Shown: positions 7,606 through 17,051 of the stretch, one piece after another
How positions within the stretch are numbered: the first letter of the stretch is position 1
How the letters are laid out: each line of letters starts with the position of its first letter
Assembly (NCBI RefSeq): GCF_900104925.1
Contig: NZ_LT629735.1
Coordinates: 1,954,291 to 2,018,290 of the forward strand
Reading direction: 5' to 3'
Length of the DNA: 64,000 nt
Source of the DNA: Opitutus sp. GAS368
Lineage (GTDB): Bacteria; Verrucomicrobiota; Verrucomicrobiia; Opitutales; Opitutaceae
The notes under the pieces: generated by a model
Seen by the model: the letters and a program-made list of their open reading frames with translations, nothing else
The model's database searches: none
What the model was told of the DNA's origin: nothing
Made by a program: the position numbers and the translations under genes

Positions 7606-8508
7606 ATGGCCGGCGAAACCACCCCTTCCGCTCCGCCCGGCTTTCCGGAGGCCTTGGATGCATGCCTGAGGGAGGACGCCTGCGTCCGCGCCGATGCCCG
7701 CCAGCTCAAGTCCCAGTTGGAGGAAGCCCGGGCGACCGCCGGACAGGCGCGGGAAGGAACCGCCCTGCCGGGCCGGCTGTTGGCCGCACTGGGGCGACGC
7801 AAGGGCGGTCCATCCACACCCCAGGAGGTCGAAGCGGCTTTTGCGCGCGAAAAGGTGCTCCAGCGGCAAGCCCAGGAAAGCGAGCGGCTCGGGCAGCACT
7901 ACACCGCACAACTGGACTCGCACCTCGCGGCCTATCTGCAAACCGCCGTGCCGGTTTTCCTGCAGCAGAGCCGGGCCCGCGTGCGGCTGGCCGAATGGGA
8001 ACGGATCATCGAGGACCTGCGCGCGGATTTGCGCGAACTGATCAAGATGCTCGGCCAGGCACGGAACAATGCCGTGGCCGGTTACGACCGGGGCACGCAG
8101 TTGATGTCCGCGACGGCGCGGGAGATGTTCGGCCAGTCGAGCGGCCTGATCCGCAGCGTCGATGCCCGGGTGCGGCAGGCGAACGCCAAGGCCGCGGAAC
8201 TCGGCGGCCTGCCCGGGGTGACCATCATTCCGCTGCAGGAAACCATCAACAACCTGATGAAACTCGAAATCACCACGATGCTGCGGGAATTCGACCGGGT
8301 GGTCCGGGAGCTGGAAACGTTCGAGCAAAGGCAGCTCGTTGATCTGCAGGTGCCCGCGGTCGCGGCCACCGACGCGCTCGTGGCGCAGTCCCAGGCCTAC
8401 CTCGTGCAATATCGCGGGCAGCTGCGCGCGCATTACGACCTTCAGGTCACGCCGGGGGAAATCGCGGAATCCATTCCGCTAATCCTCGATCGCTTTCGGC
8501 GGGGGTAG
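7606..8508 (+). CDS. Hypothetical coiled-coil protein
   Basis: A 300-residue soluble protein not recognised as any known family. It has no signal peptide or membrane segment. It is mostly charged and helical, with long heptad-like stretches (ARQLKSQLEEARATAGQ, EWERIIEDLRADLRELIK, LREFDRVVRELETFEQRQL), consistent with coiled coils. A central segment AELGGLPGVTIIPLQETINN breaks the helices. ATG 7606 gives MAGETTPSAPPGFPEAL. It lies 50 nt after uppP in the same direction and may be co-transcribed, which would hint at an envelope-related role, but nothing in the sequence confirms this. Confidence 0.7.
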   Translation: MAGETTPSAPPGFPEALDACLREDACVRADARQLKSQLEEARATAGQAREGTALPGRLLAALGRRKGGPSTPQEVEAAFAREKVLQRQAQESERLGQHYTAQLDSHLAAYLQTAVPVFLQQSRARVRLAEWERIIEDLRADLRELIKMLGQARNNAVAGYDRGTQLMSATAREMFGQSSGLIRSVDARVRQANAKAAELGGLPGVTIIPLQETINNLMKLEITTMLREFDRVVRELETFEQRQLVDLQVPAVAATDALVAQSQAYLVQYRGQLRAHYDLQVTPGEIAESIPLILDRFRRG

Positions 8509-9010
8509 CATTGAACCAAGGCAAGTCGCGGTGTTCGGCACGTCCTGTCACTTGAGCGTTCGGGACGTGGTGTCACTTGGCCGATAAACCCCGACCTACA
8601 ACAGCGAAGAAACCAAACTGACCCACTACACGGTGGGCCTTTCGCACGCTTTGCCTGAAGTGAGGGGAGAACGCGCTTACGTGGGCCTAGAAATAATGGA
8701 GAAAAACGATGCAAATTAATGTGCAAAATACGTAAAGTCGCGGAACAGATTAAATCATATCAATGTATCATATAACGAGTTAAAATGATGCAATACTTAG
8801 TGCATAATATAATATTAATTCTTGTGCCTAAGACAATACATTGACTCGCTGAATTCGCCCCCTCGGAGAAGCCCCCGGTCGCCTGAGCAATCACACGACC
8901 AACCTTTTCTGAGTTGATCAGCCCCAAACGCCCCAAGACTTCTGACCAATTCTTGGGGCGCGAAGACTGTATCGAGCCGGGTCAACCACACACCCCAACC
9001 CCCCATCGCA
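8509..9010. other. Non-coding spacer with AT-rich core upstream of the TonB receptor
   Basis: No gene is seen. Positions 8540-8580 contain two near-repeats (ACGTCCTGTCACTTG and ACGTGGTGTCACTTG). Positions 8695-8830 are strikingly AT-rich (TAATATAATATTAATTC and similar) in a GC-rich genome and include several direct GCAAAT/TGCA motifs. This is the likely promoter and regulatory region of the beta-glucan locus, or foreign DNA. No clear -35/-10 pair can be fixed by eye. Confidence 0.5.
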
Positions 9011-12000
9011 ATGAATCATCACCAATCGTTCGCTTCACGACTGTTGAAAATAGCGTCCATCGTGACTGTCTGTCTCGGAACCCCGTTTGCTGCATCGGGC
9101 CAAACCACGGCACCATCGCAACCAGCGGATAAAACCGAATCCCCCTCAAGCGCCCTTGGCACGGAAACGTTGGTGCTGAATCCCTTTGTGGTCAGCACGG
9201 CCAAGGACAAGGGCTATAAGGCGACCAACGCGACTTCCGGCACGCGGCTGGATGCGGCGATCAAGGATCTCCCCATGTCGCTGGAAGTGATCACGGCCGA
9301 TTTCATCCGGGATACCGGTGCGGTGAATCTGCGGGAAGCGCTCCGCTACAGCGCGGGCATCCAGCTCCAGTCGCAGAATGATTACACGGGCAACGGCCTG
9401 GCCCAGTATCAAAACCCGGGTGGCGTGAACAACCCGGAAATGCAGACGGCGAACAAAACCGACACTTCCATTGTCATTCGCGGCTTCACCACGGACAACG
9501 CGCTCCGGGATGGCTTCCGGCGCAAGGTGACGACCGATGCGGCCAACGTCAGCCGCATCGAAGTGGTGCGGGGACCGGCCGCGTTGCTCTACGGCATCGG
9601 CAACTTTGGCGGCGTCGTCAACTACCTCATCAAACAGCCGGAGGCGAAGGAGCAAGGTTCGGGGGAGTTCACCTTCGGCACCTACGGATTGATCCGCGGC
9701 ACGGTGGATGAAACGGGCCCGCTCGCCGACGGCAAGGCCGGCTACCGGATTACCGCGGCGGCGCAGCAGAACGGCGACTACACGGATTACTACAAGGTGA
9801 AGAAATTTGCCGTGGCGCCGATCTTCACCTATCGCCCTTGGAAGAACACGGAGTTCACCCTCGACCTGGAATACGGCCGCAACCAGACCACCGGACTGGG
9901 CTTCCAAAGCATCCGGGCCCGGGCGGACGCGCTCGGCAACAACGGACGGGAGGAGCACGCGGGCTTTATCACCTTCCCCGGGGAACACCTGCGCACCATG
10001 CGCTGGTCCGGTCCGGATACGTATCAGAAGACTTACCAGGGGAACATCGAGTTCAAGATGACGCAGCATATCGCCGAAGGCCTCGATTTCCTCGTCGGCT
10101 ATGACCAGTCCTCAGTCACGTTCGACACCCGCGACGTAAACGCCTCGGTCGGCAACAACATCGGGCCGATTTCGCTCTGGAGCACGGTTTATCCCGTGCC
10201 GCTGGATGCCGCCCGGGGCGACACGGACGCCAACTGGGCGGCTTCGCCCGTGCCGCATTCCATCATGGCCTACAGCTGGTCCAACGTGAAGAACGGGCAG
10301 CGGGCCAAGCAGGGCCGCGCCGAGTTGAGTTACAAGCTCGACCTGTTCGACAAGCATCCGTGGTTTGAAATCAAGAACAACGTGCTCGTCGGCGTCTCGA
10401 CCGAGAAGGACACGAACACGAGCATCCTCTACACGCTCGACGGCAACAACCAGGTTTACGACTGGAAGAGCGCCTCCGATCCCACCCCGTTCCGCTACGC
10501 GACCCAAGGGGACGGTTCGCCTTCGCTGCCCCTGCGGCTGCGCCACACCAGCGGATCGATCGCCAAGGAAACCGGCGAGTACGCCATTTACCAGGGGCAG
10601 TTCCTGAAAGGGATGTTCACCTTGCTGGGCGGCGTGCGCAACGACTCCAACGGGGTCTCGACCAACGATGTGGGTTACAACTACGCCGACGGTTCCATCG
10701 ACACGGGTGCCACGAGTTCCTACGCCCCCGACACGAAGGCTTACCGCACGAATCAGATTGGCGTGAGCTTTGCCCCGATCAAAGCCATCAGCATCTATGC
10801 CATGCGTTCCCAGGGATTGAATCCCAACTTTGCGGGCGCGCGCGACCTCACTGGCAAACCCATGGATGCGGTCAAGGCGACCAACAAGGAAATCGGCATC
10901 AAGTTCGACCTGTTCCACGGCCGGGTATCCGGGACGATTTCACACTACCAAATCACCCGGGAGGGGCAGCCGAACGGAAGCTTCTGGTGGGCGCCGCAGA
11001 CCGCGACGCACAAGTTCGATCCGACCAAGCCGGTGGTTTACAACATCACGGACCTGAATCCCGACGCCGCCACGAAATACACCTATAAGGACAATACGGG
11101 GGCGACCGTGCCGCTCATCCAATGGAACAACAATTACGCCTATTGGGGTGATCTGAACGGCTTGTCCGGCGTGCCCGCCGGTGCCGCCGGTGCCACCGCC
11201 ACGACCGCCGGCCTGCAGAGCTACCAGAGCGACAAACTCAATCCGGAGCGGGTGGCGATTCAATCGTCCTGGACGGCGGCGAAATCCGCCGGGGCGGTCA
11301 GTTACTGGGACAAAACCGGCAACGCGATCAACGAATCGGCCTTCGCCTCTTTGATCGCGGCCAGCGGTCCCGGCAGTGCCTATGCCACGATCAACGCGTC
11401 CAATCCGGCCGGCGCGGCCTATATGGATGCGGTTTACGGCTACACCCGCGACGCCGGCACCGCGCACCCGGGCAGCGACAACTGGCCCGGCTGGTTCTTC
11501 AACAGTTCCCCCAGCGGCACCGGTTACAACAACGCCTCGCAGGACACGAATTCGTTCGTGAACAATCCGTCGCTTTCGGCGCCCGAGTCCGACCGCAACA
11601 CGGGCTGGGACGGACAGTTGATCATCTCGCCGACGGATGACTGGCAGCTGCTCTTCAGCTTCGAGAAGAACGATCACAAGATCCTTTCGCTCGGCCAATT
11701 CCCGGACTATCCCTATCAGGACAAGGATCGCTGGGCGACCTGGATGTTCCCGAACGGCCAGTGGGGCCTGTCGGGTTATTATGACAAGAACGTCCAGTAT
11801 ACGGACGAAACCCACACCTCGACCTTCTCCTTCAAGGGGCTGATCTACCCGGGGGCGCAGGGCATGGATTATCCGAAGTGGTCCTGGAGCGCCTTCACGA
11901 ATCTGAAGATGGGCCGGTTCGGTCTCAAGGGTCTGACCATTGGCGGAGGTGTCGTGCGGACCGGCCCGCAGGAATACCAGAGCGGATTCACCCACGCGGG

Positions 12001-12214
12001 TGATGCGCTGAAGGACAACAGCGGCTCGCCCATCATCCTGGACACGCCGCCGCGCTGGACCGTGAACGTGTTTTCGCGCTACGAGTTCAAGGCCGACAAG
12101 CACGATGCCTATATCCAGGCCAACATCGACAACCTCCTCAACGACCAGCATCACTATGGCCTGCTCTGGGCGCCGGGCCTCAGCGCCCGCGTGACGCTGG
12201 GTGTCACCTTCTAA
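9011..12214 (+). CDS. TonB-dependent outer-membrane receptor (sugar locus)
   Basis: A 1067-residue receptor. A signal peptide (about residues 1-30, ending AASGQ) is followed by a short TonB-box-like stretch (LVLNPFVVST), a plug domain (SLEVITADFI, SIVIRGF, VEVVRGPAALLYG-like motif IEVVRGPAALLYG) and a long beta-barrel ending in Phe (VTLGVTF), as required for barrel assembly. It has no N-terminal STN signalling domain, unlike the two receptors at 24 and 35 kb. It is the first gene of a run with a sugar carrier, beta-glucosidase, GH5 glucanase and LacI regulator, so its cargo is probably a beta-glucan oligosaccharide or beta-glucoside (inference from context). Confidence 0.9.
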   Translation: MNHHQSFASRLLKIASIVTVCLGTPFAASGQTTAPSQPADKTESPSSALGTETLVLNPFVVSTAKDKGYKATNATSGTRLDAAIKDLPMSLEVITADFIRDTGAVNLREALRYSAGIQLQSQNDYTGNGLAQYQNPGGVNNPEMQTANKTDTSIVIRGFTTDNALRDGFRRKVTTDAANVSRIEVVRGPAALLYGIGNFGGVVNYLIKQPEAKEQGSGEFTFGTYGLIRGTVDETGPLADGKAGYRITAAAQQNGDYTDYYKVKKFAVAPIFTYRPWKNTEFTLDLEYGRNQTTGLGFQSIRARADALGNNGREEHAGFITFPGEHLRTMRWSGPDTYQKTYQGNIEFKMTQHIAEGLDFLVGYDQSSVTFDTRDVNASVGNNIGPISLWSTVYPVPLDAARGDTDANWAASPVPHSIMAYSWSNVKNGQRAKQGRAELSYKLDLFDKHPWFEIKNNVLVGVSTEKDTNTSILYTLDGNNQVYDWKSASDPTPFRYATQGDGSPSLPLRLRHTSGSIAKETGEYAIYQGQFLKGMFTLLGGVRNDSNGVSTNDVGYNYADGSIDTGATSSYAPDTKAYRTNQIGVSFAPIKAISIYAMRSQGLNPNFAGARDLTGKPMDAVKATNKEIGIKFDLFHGRVSGTISHYQITREGQPNGSFWWAPQTATHKFDPTKPVVYNITDLNPDAATKYTYKDNTGATVPLIQWNNNYAYWGDLNGLSGVPAGAAGATATTAGLQSYQSDKLNPERVAIQSSWTAAKSAGAVSYWDKTGNAINESAFASLIAASGPGSAYATINASNPAGAAYMDAVYGYTRDAGTAHPGSDNWPGWFFNSSPSGTGYNNASQDTNSFVNNPSLSAPESDRNTGWDGQLIISPTDDWQLLFSFEKNDHKILSLGQFPDYPYQDKDRWATWMFPNGQWGLSGYYDKNVQYTDETHTSTFSFKGLIYPGAQGMDYPKWSWSAFTNLKMGRFGLKGLTIGGGVVRTGPQEYQSGFTHAGDALKDNSGSPIILDTPPRWTVNVFSRYEFKADKHDAYIQANIDNLLNDQHHYGLLWAPGLSARVTLGVTF

Positions 12215-12232
12215 CCGAAGAACAGCAATCCC

Positions 12233-12275
12233 GACGCACGCGCGGGTCTCCCGTGCGTGCGTCCTTTCTTTCAGG
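12233..12275 (+). terminator. Terminator-like hairpin after the TonB receptor gene
   Basis: GACGCACGCG pairs with CGTGCGTGCGTC around a short loop and is followed by CTTTCTTT. It lies 18 nt past the receptor stop codon. It may cause partial termination, separating high receptor expression from the downstream carrier and enzymes. Confidence 0.65.
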
Positions 12276-12361
12276 CGCCGGTGACCCCGGCAAAGGATCA
12301 CCGGGTTCCGCCCGATCCGTCGCAGGTGAAAGTCTCCCCGAACCATCCAACTTCCTTCACG

Positions 12362-13729
12362 GTGAGCGCAGAAAAGCAACGGCTGGGTTTCAAAGAGAAG
12401 CTATCCTACGGATTGGGCGACACGGCCTCGAACCTTTATTTCCAGGCGTTCAACCTGTTCCTGTTCTATTATTATACCGATGTCTTCGGCTTGTCGGCCG
12501 CGGCCGTCGGAACGTTGATGCTGGTCACGCGCGTTTTGGACGCGGCGCTCGATCCGCTGATGGGTATCGCCGCCGACCGGACCACGTCGCGCTGGGGAAA
12601 GTTTCGTCCCTACATCCTGTGGGGTGCGCTCCCGTTTGGGGTGCTCGGTTACGTCATGTTTGCCAATCCGGCCCTGGGCCCGGGCGGCAAGCTGGCCTAC
12701 GCCTATGTGACTTATTCGTTGATGTGGGTCGCCTACACGGCGATCAACATTCCTTACTCGGCCTTGATGGGCGTGATGTCACCCTCGTCCGCTGACCGGA
12801 CTTCGCTCGCCACCTACCGGTTTGTCTGCGCGTTTGGCGGTGGTTTCGCGATCCAAGGCCTGACGCTGCCATTAACGCAGGCCTTGGGCCACGGGAACGT
12901 GGCGGAAGGATTCTCCAGGACGATGGCCATCTTCGCCGTGGTCTCGGTCGCGCTTTTTCTGAACACGTTCGCGAACACCCGCGAACGGGTTGTCCCGCCG
13001 GCCGGGCAAAGCGCCTCGGTCCGCGCTGACCTGCGCAGCCTCGGGGCGAACGGCCCGTGGCTCATCCTGTTCTTTGCGGCGTTTTCCAACCTGGTGAACG
13101 TGGCCATCCGCAATGGCTCGCTCATCTACTACTTCAAGTATGTGGTGGGGGACGAATCGAGGTTCACCTTGTTCAGCACCAGCGGAACCGTGGCGTTTAT
13201 CATCGGGGCCCTGTCCACAAAGCTGTTCCTGCGGCTCATCGCCCGCCGGCATCTGATGATCGGCCTGACCGTGACCAACGCGTTGTCTCTCGCGGCATTC
13301 TATTTCGTCGAGCCCCGGAACTTCACCGCGCTCTTCTGGCTGAACATCGTGAGCTCGTTTCTGGCGGGTCCCACCCCGGCCCTCGTGTGGTCCATGTATG
13401 CGGACACCGCGGACTACGGGGAATGGCAATCGGGCCGGCGGTGCACGGCGCTGGTGTTCGCCGCGGTGGTGTTTGCGCAAAAAATCGGCCTGGCCGTGGG
13501 CAGTGCGATGCTCGGCTGGCTGCTAAGCTACTCGGGGTTTGTCGCCAACGCGGTCCAAAACGCCGACACCGTCCGCGCCATCAGCCTGATGTTCAGCTTG
13601 ATTCCCGCGGGCTTCGCTTTGCTGAGCGGCGCATCACTTGTCTTCTACCGCCTGGATGAGCCGAAAATGAAGGCCATCGAACTTGAATTAGGGGCGCGCA
13701 AGGCCGCCGTCGGCGCCGCCGGCGCCTAA
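12362..13729 (+). CDS. GPH-family (MelB-like) sugar:cation symporter
   Basis: About 455 residues with twelve membrane segments. The N-terminal block GFKEKLSYGLGDTASNLYFQ and the DAALDPLMGIAADRTTSRWGKFRPYI loop are hallmarks of the glycoside-pentoside-hexuronide family, which imports sugars with Na+ or H+ across the inner membrane. The start is uncertain: the frame is open from GTG 12257, but that codon lies inside the terminator hairpin, so GTG 12362 (VSAEKQRLGF) just before the conserved block is preferred. It lies between the outer-membrane receptor and the beta-glucosidase, so it probably brings cellobiose- or laminaribiose-like disaccharides into the cytoplasm. Confidence 0.85.
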   Translation: MSAEKQRLGFKEKLSYGLGDTASNLYFQAFNLFLFYYYTDVFGLSAAAVGTLMLVTRVLDAALDPLMGIAADRTTSRWGKFRPYILWGALPFGVLGYVMFANPALGPGGKLAYAYVTYSLMWVAYTAINIPYSALMGVMSPSSADRTSLATYRFVCAFGGGFAIQGLTLPLTQALGHGNVAEGFSRTMAIFAVVSVALFLNTFANTRERVVPPAGQSASVRADLRSLGANGPWLILFFAAFSNLVNVAIRNGSLIYYFKYVVGDESRFTLFSTSGTVAFIIGALSTKLFLRLIARRHLMIGLTVTNALSLAAFYFVEPRNFTALFWLNIVSSFLAGPTPALVWSMYADTADYGEWQSGRRCTALVFAAVVFAQKIGLAVGSAMLGWLLSYSGFVANAVQNADTVRAISLMFSLIPAGFALLSGASLVFYRLDEPKMKAIELELGARKAAVGAAGA

Positions 13730-13741
13730 AACCTCTTCGTC

Positions 13742-15187
13742 ATGATATCACCATCAAATCACGGTGGCGTCGCTGGAACCGCTGAATCGGAAAATGCCCC
13801 GAGGGCCGATGCCCTTGGTCGCCTGATCGCGCCCCTCGCCCGGGTGGGGCCGCGGTCATTTCCCCCGGGTTTTGTCTGGGGGGTGGCGACCGCCGCTCCG
13901 CAAATTGAGGGGGGGGCGTGGGAAGGCGGCAAAGGGCCTTCGATCTGGGATACGTTCTGCCGCCTGCCGGGGAAAGTCCACAACGGCGACACGCTCGACG
14001 TTGCCTGTGACCATTACCACCGGTTTGAAGACGACTTCACCCTGATGGCCGCGCTCGGGGTGAAGAACTACCGGATGTCGATTGCCTGGCCGCGGATCTT
14101 TCCCTCCGGCCGTGGGCCTCGGAATCAGCAGGGAATCGATTTCTACAACCGGTTGATCGATGCGGCCCAGGCCAGGGGCATCACCCCGTGGGTCACGATG
14201 TTCCACTGGGACCTGCCCCAGCGATTGGAGAACGAAGGTGGCTGGCGCACGCGCGCCGTCGTTGATGCGTTTGCCGTTTACGCGGACACGATCGTGCTGG
14301 CCTACGGCGACCGGGTGAAGAATTGGATCAGCCTGAACGAGATCTCGTGCTTCACCGAGCAGGCCTATGGCGGCGACGAGAAGGCGCCGGGCGTGCGCGA
14401 AAGCCAGGCTGTGGTCAACCAGACCTACCATCACGCCTTGCTGTGCCACGGGCATGGGGTTCGCGCGGTGCGGGAGCACGGCGGGCGCGGCGCCAGGGTG
14501 GGCCTTTCAGACAATGCGGCGGTCATGATCCCGGTCAGCGAAACGCCCGCGGACATCGCCGCGGCCCGGGCGGGTTTTGTCGCGGAAAACGCACGGGTCA
14601 TCGATGCGATCTATCGGGGACGCTATCATCCGGACTATCTTGCCCGTGCCGGGGCCGATGCGCCGGTCCACACCGAAAAGGATTTTGAGTTGATTTCACT
14701 GCCGGCTGATTTTCTAGGGCTTAACATCTACACCGGCCGGTTCGTGCGCGCCAATGCCGCCGGAAACCCGGAAACCGTTCCATTCACCGAGAATTATCCC
14801 CGCGCCGACAGCCCCTGGCTTTGGCTGGCGCCGCGGGCCCTCTATTGGGGCACGCGGCATGTCCATGAAATCTATGGCGAGAAAAGCGTTTTCATCACGG
14901 AGAATGGGGCGGGATACAATGAAACGCCGGCAGCTGACGGTGAAGTTCTCGACCTGAACCGCGTCGAATATGCCCGGAGCTGTTTGCAGGAACTCGATCG
15001 TGCCATTGTCGACGGCGTGCCCGTGCATGGCTATTTCCTGTGGTCGTTCATGGACAATTTCGAGTGGCAGGACGGCTACAACCGGCGGTTTGGGATCGTC
15101 CACGTGGACTTCGTAAGCCAGAAACGCACACCCAAGTTGAGCGCCCGGTGGTTCAGCCAAGTAATAACCGAGCATCGGCTGGTGTAA
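13742..15187 (+). CDS. GH1 beta-glucosidase
   Basis: A 481-residue glycoside hydrolase family 1 enzyme without a signal peptide, so probably cytoplasmic, splitting beta-linked di- and oligosaccharides. Visible family features: the N-terminal PPGFVWGVATAAPQIEG signature, YRMSIAWPRIFPSG, FHWDLPQ, the acid/base region ISLNEISC, the nucleophile ITENGAGY, and the sugar-binding WSFMDNFEWQDGY. The acid/base Glu follows Asn as usual, but the Pro of the standard NEP motif is Ile. It starts 12 nt after the sugar-carrier stop and ends 7 nt before the GH5 gene, so an operon is likely. An N-terminal extension of about 35 residues precedes the barrel. Confidence 0.93.
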   Translation: MISPSNHGGVAGTAESENAPRADALGRLIAPLARVGPRSFPPGFVWGVATAAPQIEGGAWEGGKGPSIWDTFCRLPGKVHNGDTLDVACDHYHRFEDDFTLMAALGVKNYRMSIAWPRIFPSGRGPRNQQGIDFYNRLIDAAQARGITPWVTMFHWDLPQRLENEGGWRTRAVVDAFAVYADTIVLAYGDRVKNWISLNEISCFTEQAYGGDEKAPGVRESQAVVNQTYHHALLCHGHGVRAVREHGGRGARVGLSDNAAVMIPVSETPADIAAARAGFVAENARVIDAIYRGRYHPDYLARAGADAPVHTEKDFELISLPADFLGLNIYTGRFVRANAAGNPETVPFTENYPRADSPWLWLAPRALYWGTRHVHEIYGEKSVFITENGAGYNETPAADGEVLDLNRVEYARSCLQELDRAIVDGVPVHGYFLWSFMDNFEWQDGYNRRFGIVHVDFVSQKRTPKLSARWFSQVITEHRLV

Positions 15188-15194
15188 GGCTGCC

Positions 15195-17051
15195 ATGTCC
15201 ACCCTCATCTGCTTCAAATCCGGAGTCTTGGTTGCCGCCGGGCTGATCCTGGCGGTTCAGCCGATATCGGCGGCGGAACTCACGGCGGCGGATTTTCTCA
15301 AGGTGGACGGCACGGTGCTGAAAAGGGAAAAAGGAAAAGGGGCGGTGGTCACCCTGCGGGGCACCAACCTCGGGGGCTGGTTTGTCCAGGAGGGCTGGAT
15401 GTCACCGAACGGCCGTGGAACTCTCCGGGGTGAAGGTTGGCGGACGGCTGGATCCCGCGGGACTCATGCCACCACCTTGGACGCGAAGGGTCGGACGGGG
15501 TGGGGGCCGGGCGCACTGGCCGCCGCGGAGGAATTCACGCTCGATATCGGGCAGCTGCGCGCTTTCGATCAGATGGTAATCGATTTCGGCCCGGGGTCAC
15601 CGCCCCGCGGGCTGTCGCTGCGGGTTTCGCGGGATGGAGCGACCTGGTCGGACATGCGGTTGCAAAGCGACCAAAATCCGGCCGGAGGCCAGATCATCAC
15701 CCTGGGCGGCTCCTGCACCGCACGCTATCTCCATTTACGCGCGACCGGAGACACGGGTGCGCCATGGTCGATCGCCGCGATCAATCTGCGGCAGGGCGAC
15801 GACTATACGGTGCGCATGACCCTGTTGGACCGGTTTGGCGAAAAGGAGGCGGACCGGCTGATCGGGGTTTTTCAAGAGACCTGGATCCGGCAAGCCGACA
15901 TCGACAACATCAGGACGATGGGAATGAACGTCGTCCGCATTCCGCTCAACTGGCTGGACTTCATGCGCGAGGACGGCAGCTGGAAGCCTGATCCGTGGAT
16001 GCGGTTGGACCGGGTCGTCGAGCTTTGCCGCCAGCGCGGAATATATGTCATTCTCGACCTGCATGCCGTGCCCGGCGGGGCCAGTCCCTGGGCCAGCAGC
16101 GGGCGGGAAGGGGACGACGGCACCGGGCAGAATTGCAACGGCTTCTGGTCCGGACCGGAGGATCAAGGGCGTTTGATCCGGCTTTGGGAGAAAATCGCCG
16201 CGCACTATCGTTCCAGCCCCGCGATTGCCGGCTACGATCTCATCAACGAACCATTGGTGCATTTTGACGAAACCCCCCGTCCCGGTCAGAAATACTCTGA
16301 CGCGGCTTTGCAAAAGGCCGGGCTGTTCGACCGGGTCTACCGCGCCGTTCGCGCCGCTGATCCCGATCATGTCATCCTGATTGCGGCTTATACCGTGGCT
16401 CCGCCGGATAACACGGCCTACATCGGCACGCCGTCTGGCTTCACTGGCATTACGCCGCCGTCTTTCCATGGCTGGACCAACGTGGTCTACGAGACCCACC
16501 ACTATGACATGTCCAACGCCAGGAGCCATGAGGCGCAGCATAATCTGGTGGTTAACGCGTTAAAGGACATCGCCCACTTCCAGAAGGAGTGGAATGTGCC
16601 CATCTACGCCGGTGAATACTCGCTCTACGGGTTCTATGATGTCTGGGCGGAATGGATGACCGGGTTGAACGCCCTCGATGTTTCGTGGACGAATTGGGCC
16701 TACAAGGTGCGGGGCGGGGCGGACGAGCCGGGCGGAGGCAACTGGGGCTTCTACAACAACAACCAGAATGCGGTTCCGGACATCAACCAGGACAGCGCGG
16801 ACACGATTGCCGCAAAATGGAGCCGGTTCACCACAACTGAGTTTACCCGGAATTCCCCGCTCATCGAGGTGGTCAGCCGATACACCCCGGGTTTGCCTCC
16901 CGCGGCCGATGCACCACGTAGCGTCACGCTTGCCCCGGGTCTCCCGGCGGCCGGCAATGAGCTGATGGTGGAAACAGTTGCCCGCCGGCCCGCCATGGGC
17001 CATCTCCTTTCGACTGCTGCTGACTCGCCTCTCCCTACCGCCAGCCGATGA
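15195..17051 (+). CDS. Exported GH5 glucanase with inserted discoidin-like domain
   Basis: A 618-residue protein with a signal peptide (about residues 1-27, ending ISAAE). The first barrel strand reads RGTNLGGWFVQEGWM, as in GH5 exo-beta-1,3-glucanases. It is followed by an inserted F5/8-type C (discoidin, CBM32-like) beta-sandwich of about 130 residues (EFTLDIGQLRAFDQMVIDFG, LSLRVSRDGATWSD, ARYLHLRATGD). The barrel then continues (GMNVVRIPLNW) with acid/base Glu in YDLINEPLV and nucleophile Glu in PIYAGEYSLYG. It probably cuts beta-glucan in the periplasm or outside, feeding the receptor, carrier and GH1 enzyme. Its last codons overlap the LacI start (ATGA). Confidence 0.88.
   Translation: MSTLICFKSGVLVAAGLILAVQPISAAELTAADFLKVDGTVLKREKGKGAVVTLRGTNLGGWFVQEGWMSPNGRGTLRGEGWRTAGSRGTHATTLDAKGRTGWGPGALAAAEEFTLDIGQLRAFDQMVIDFGPGSPPRGLSLRVSRDGATWSDMRLQSDQNPAGGQIITLGGSCTARYLHLRATGDTGAPWSIAAINLRQGDDYTVRMTLLDRFGEKEADRLIGVFQETWIRQADIDNIRTMGMNVVRIPLNWLDFMREDGSWKPDPWMRLDRVVELCRQRGIYVILDLHAVPGGASPWASSGREGDDGTGQNCNGFWSGPEDQGRLIRLWEKIAAHYRSSPAIAGYDLINEPLVHFDETPRPGQKYSDAALQKAGLFDRVYRAVRAADPDHVILIAAYTVAPPDNTAYIGTPSGFTGITPPSFHGWTNVVYETHHYDMSNARSHEAQHNLVVNALKDIAHFQKEWNVPIYAGEYSLYGFYDVWAEWMTGLNALDVSWTNWAYKVRGGADEPGGGNWGFYNNNQNAVPDINQDSADTIAAKWSRFTTTEFTRNSPLIEVVSRYTPGLPPAADAPRSVTLAPGLPAAGNELMVETVARRPAMGHLLSTAADSPLPTASR

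Noticed and set aside
12257-12361. Upstream start of the MelB-like carrier at GTG 12257
   Set aside because: The codon lies in a terminator hairpin and the added residues are unconserved, so the later GTG is preferred, with uncertainty.
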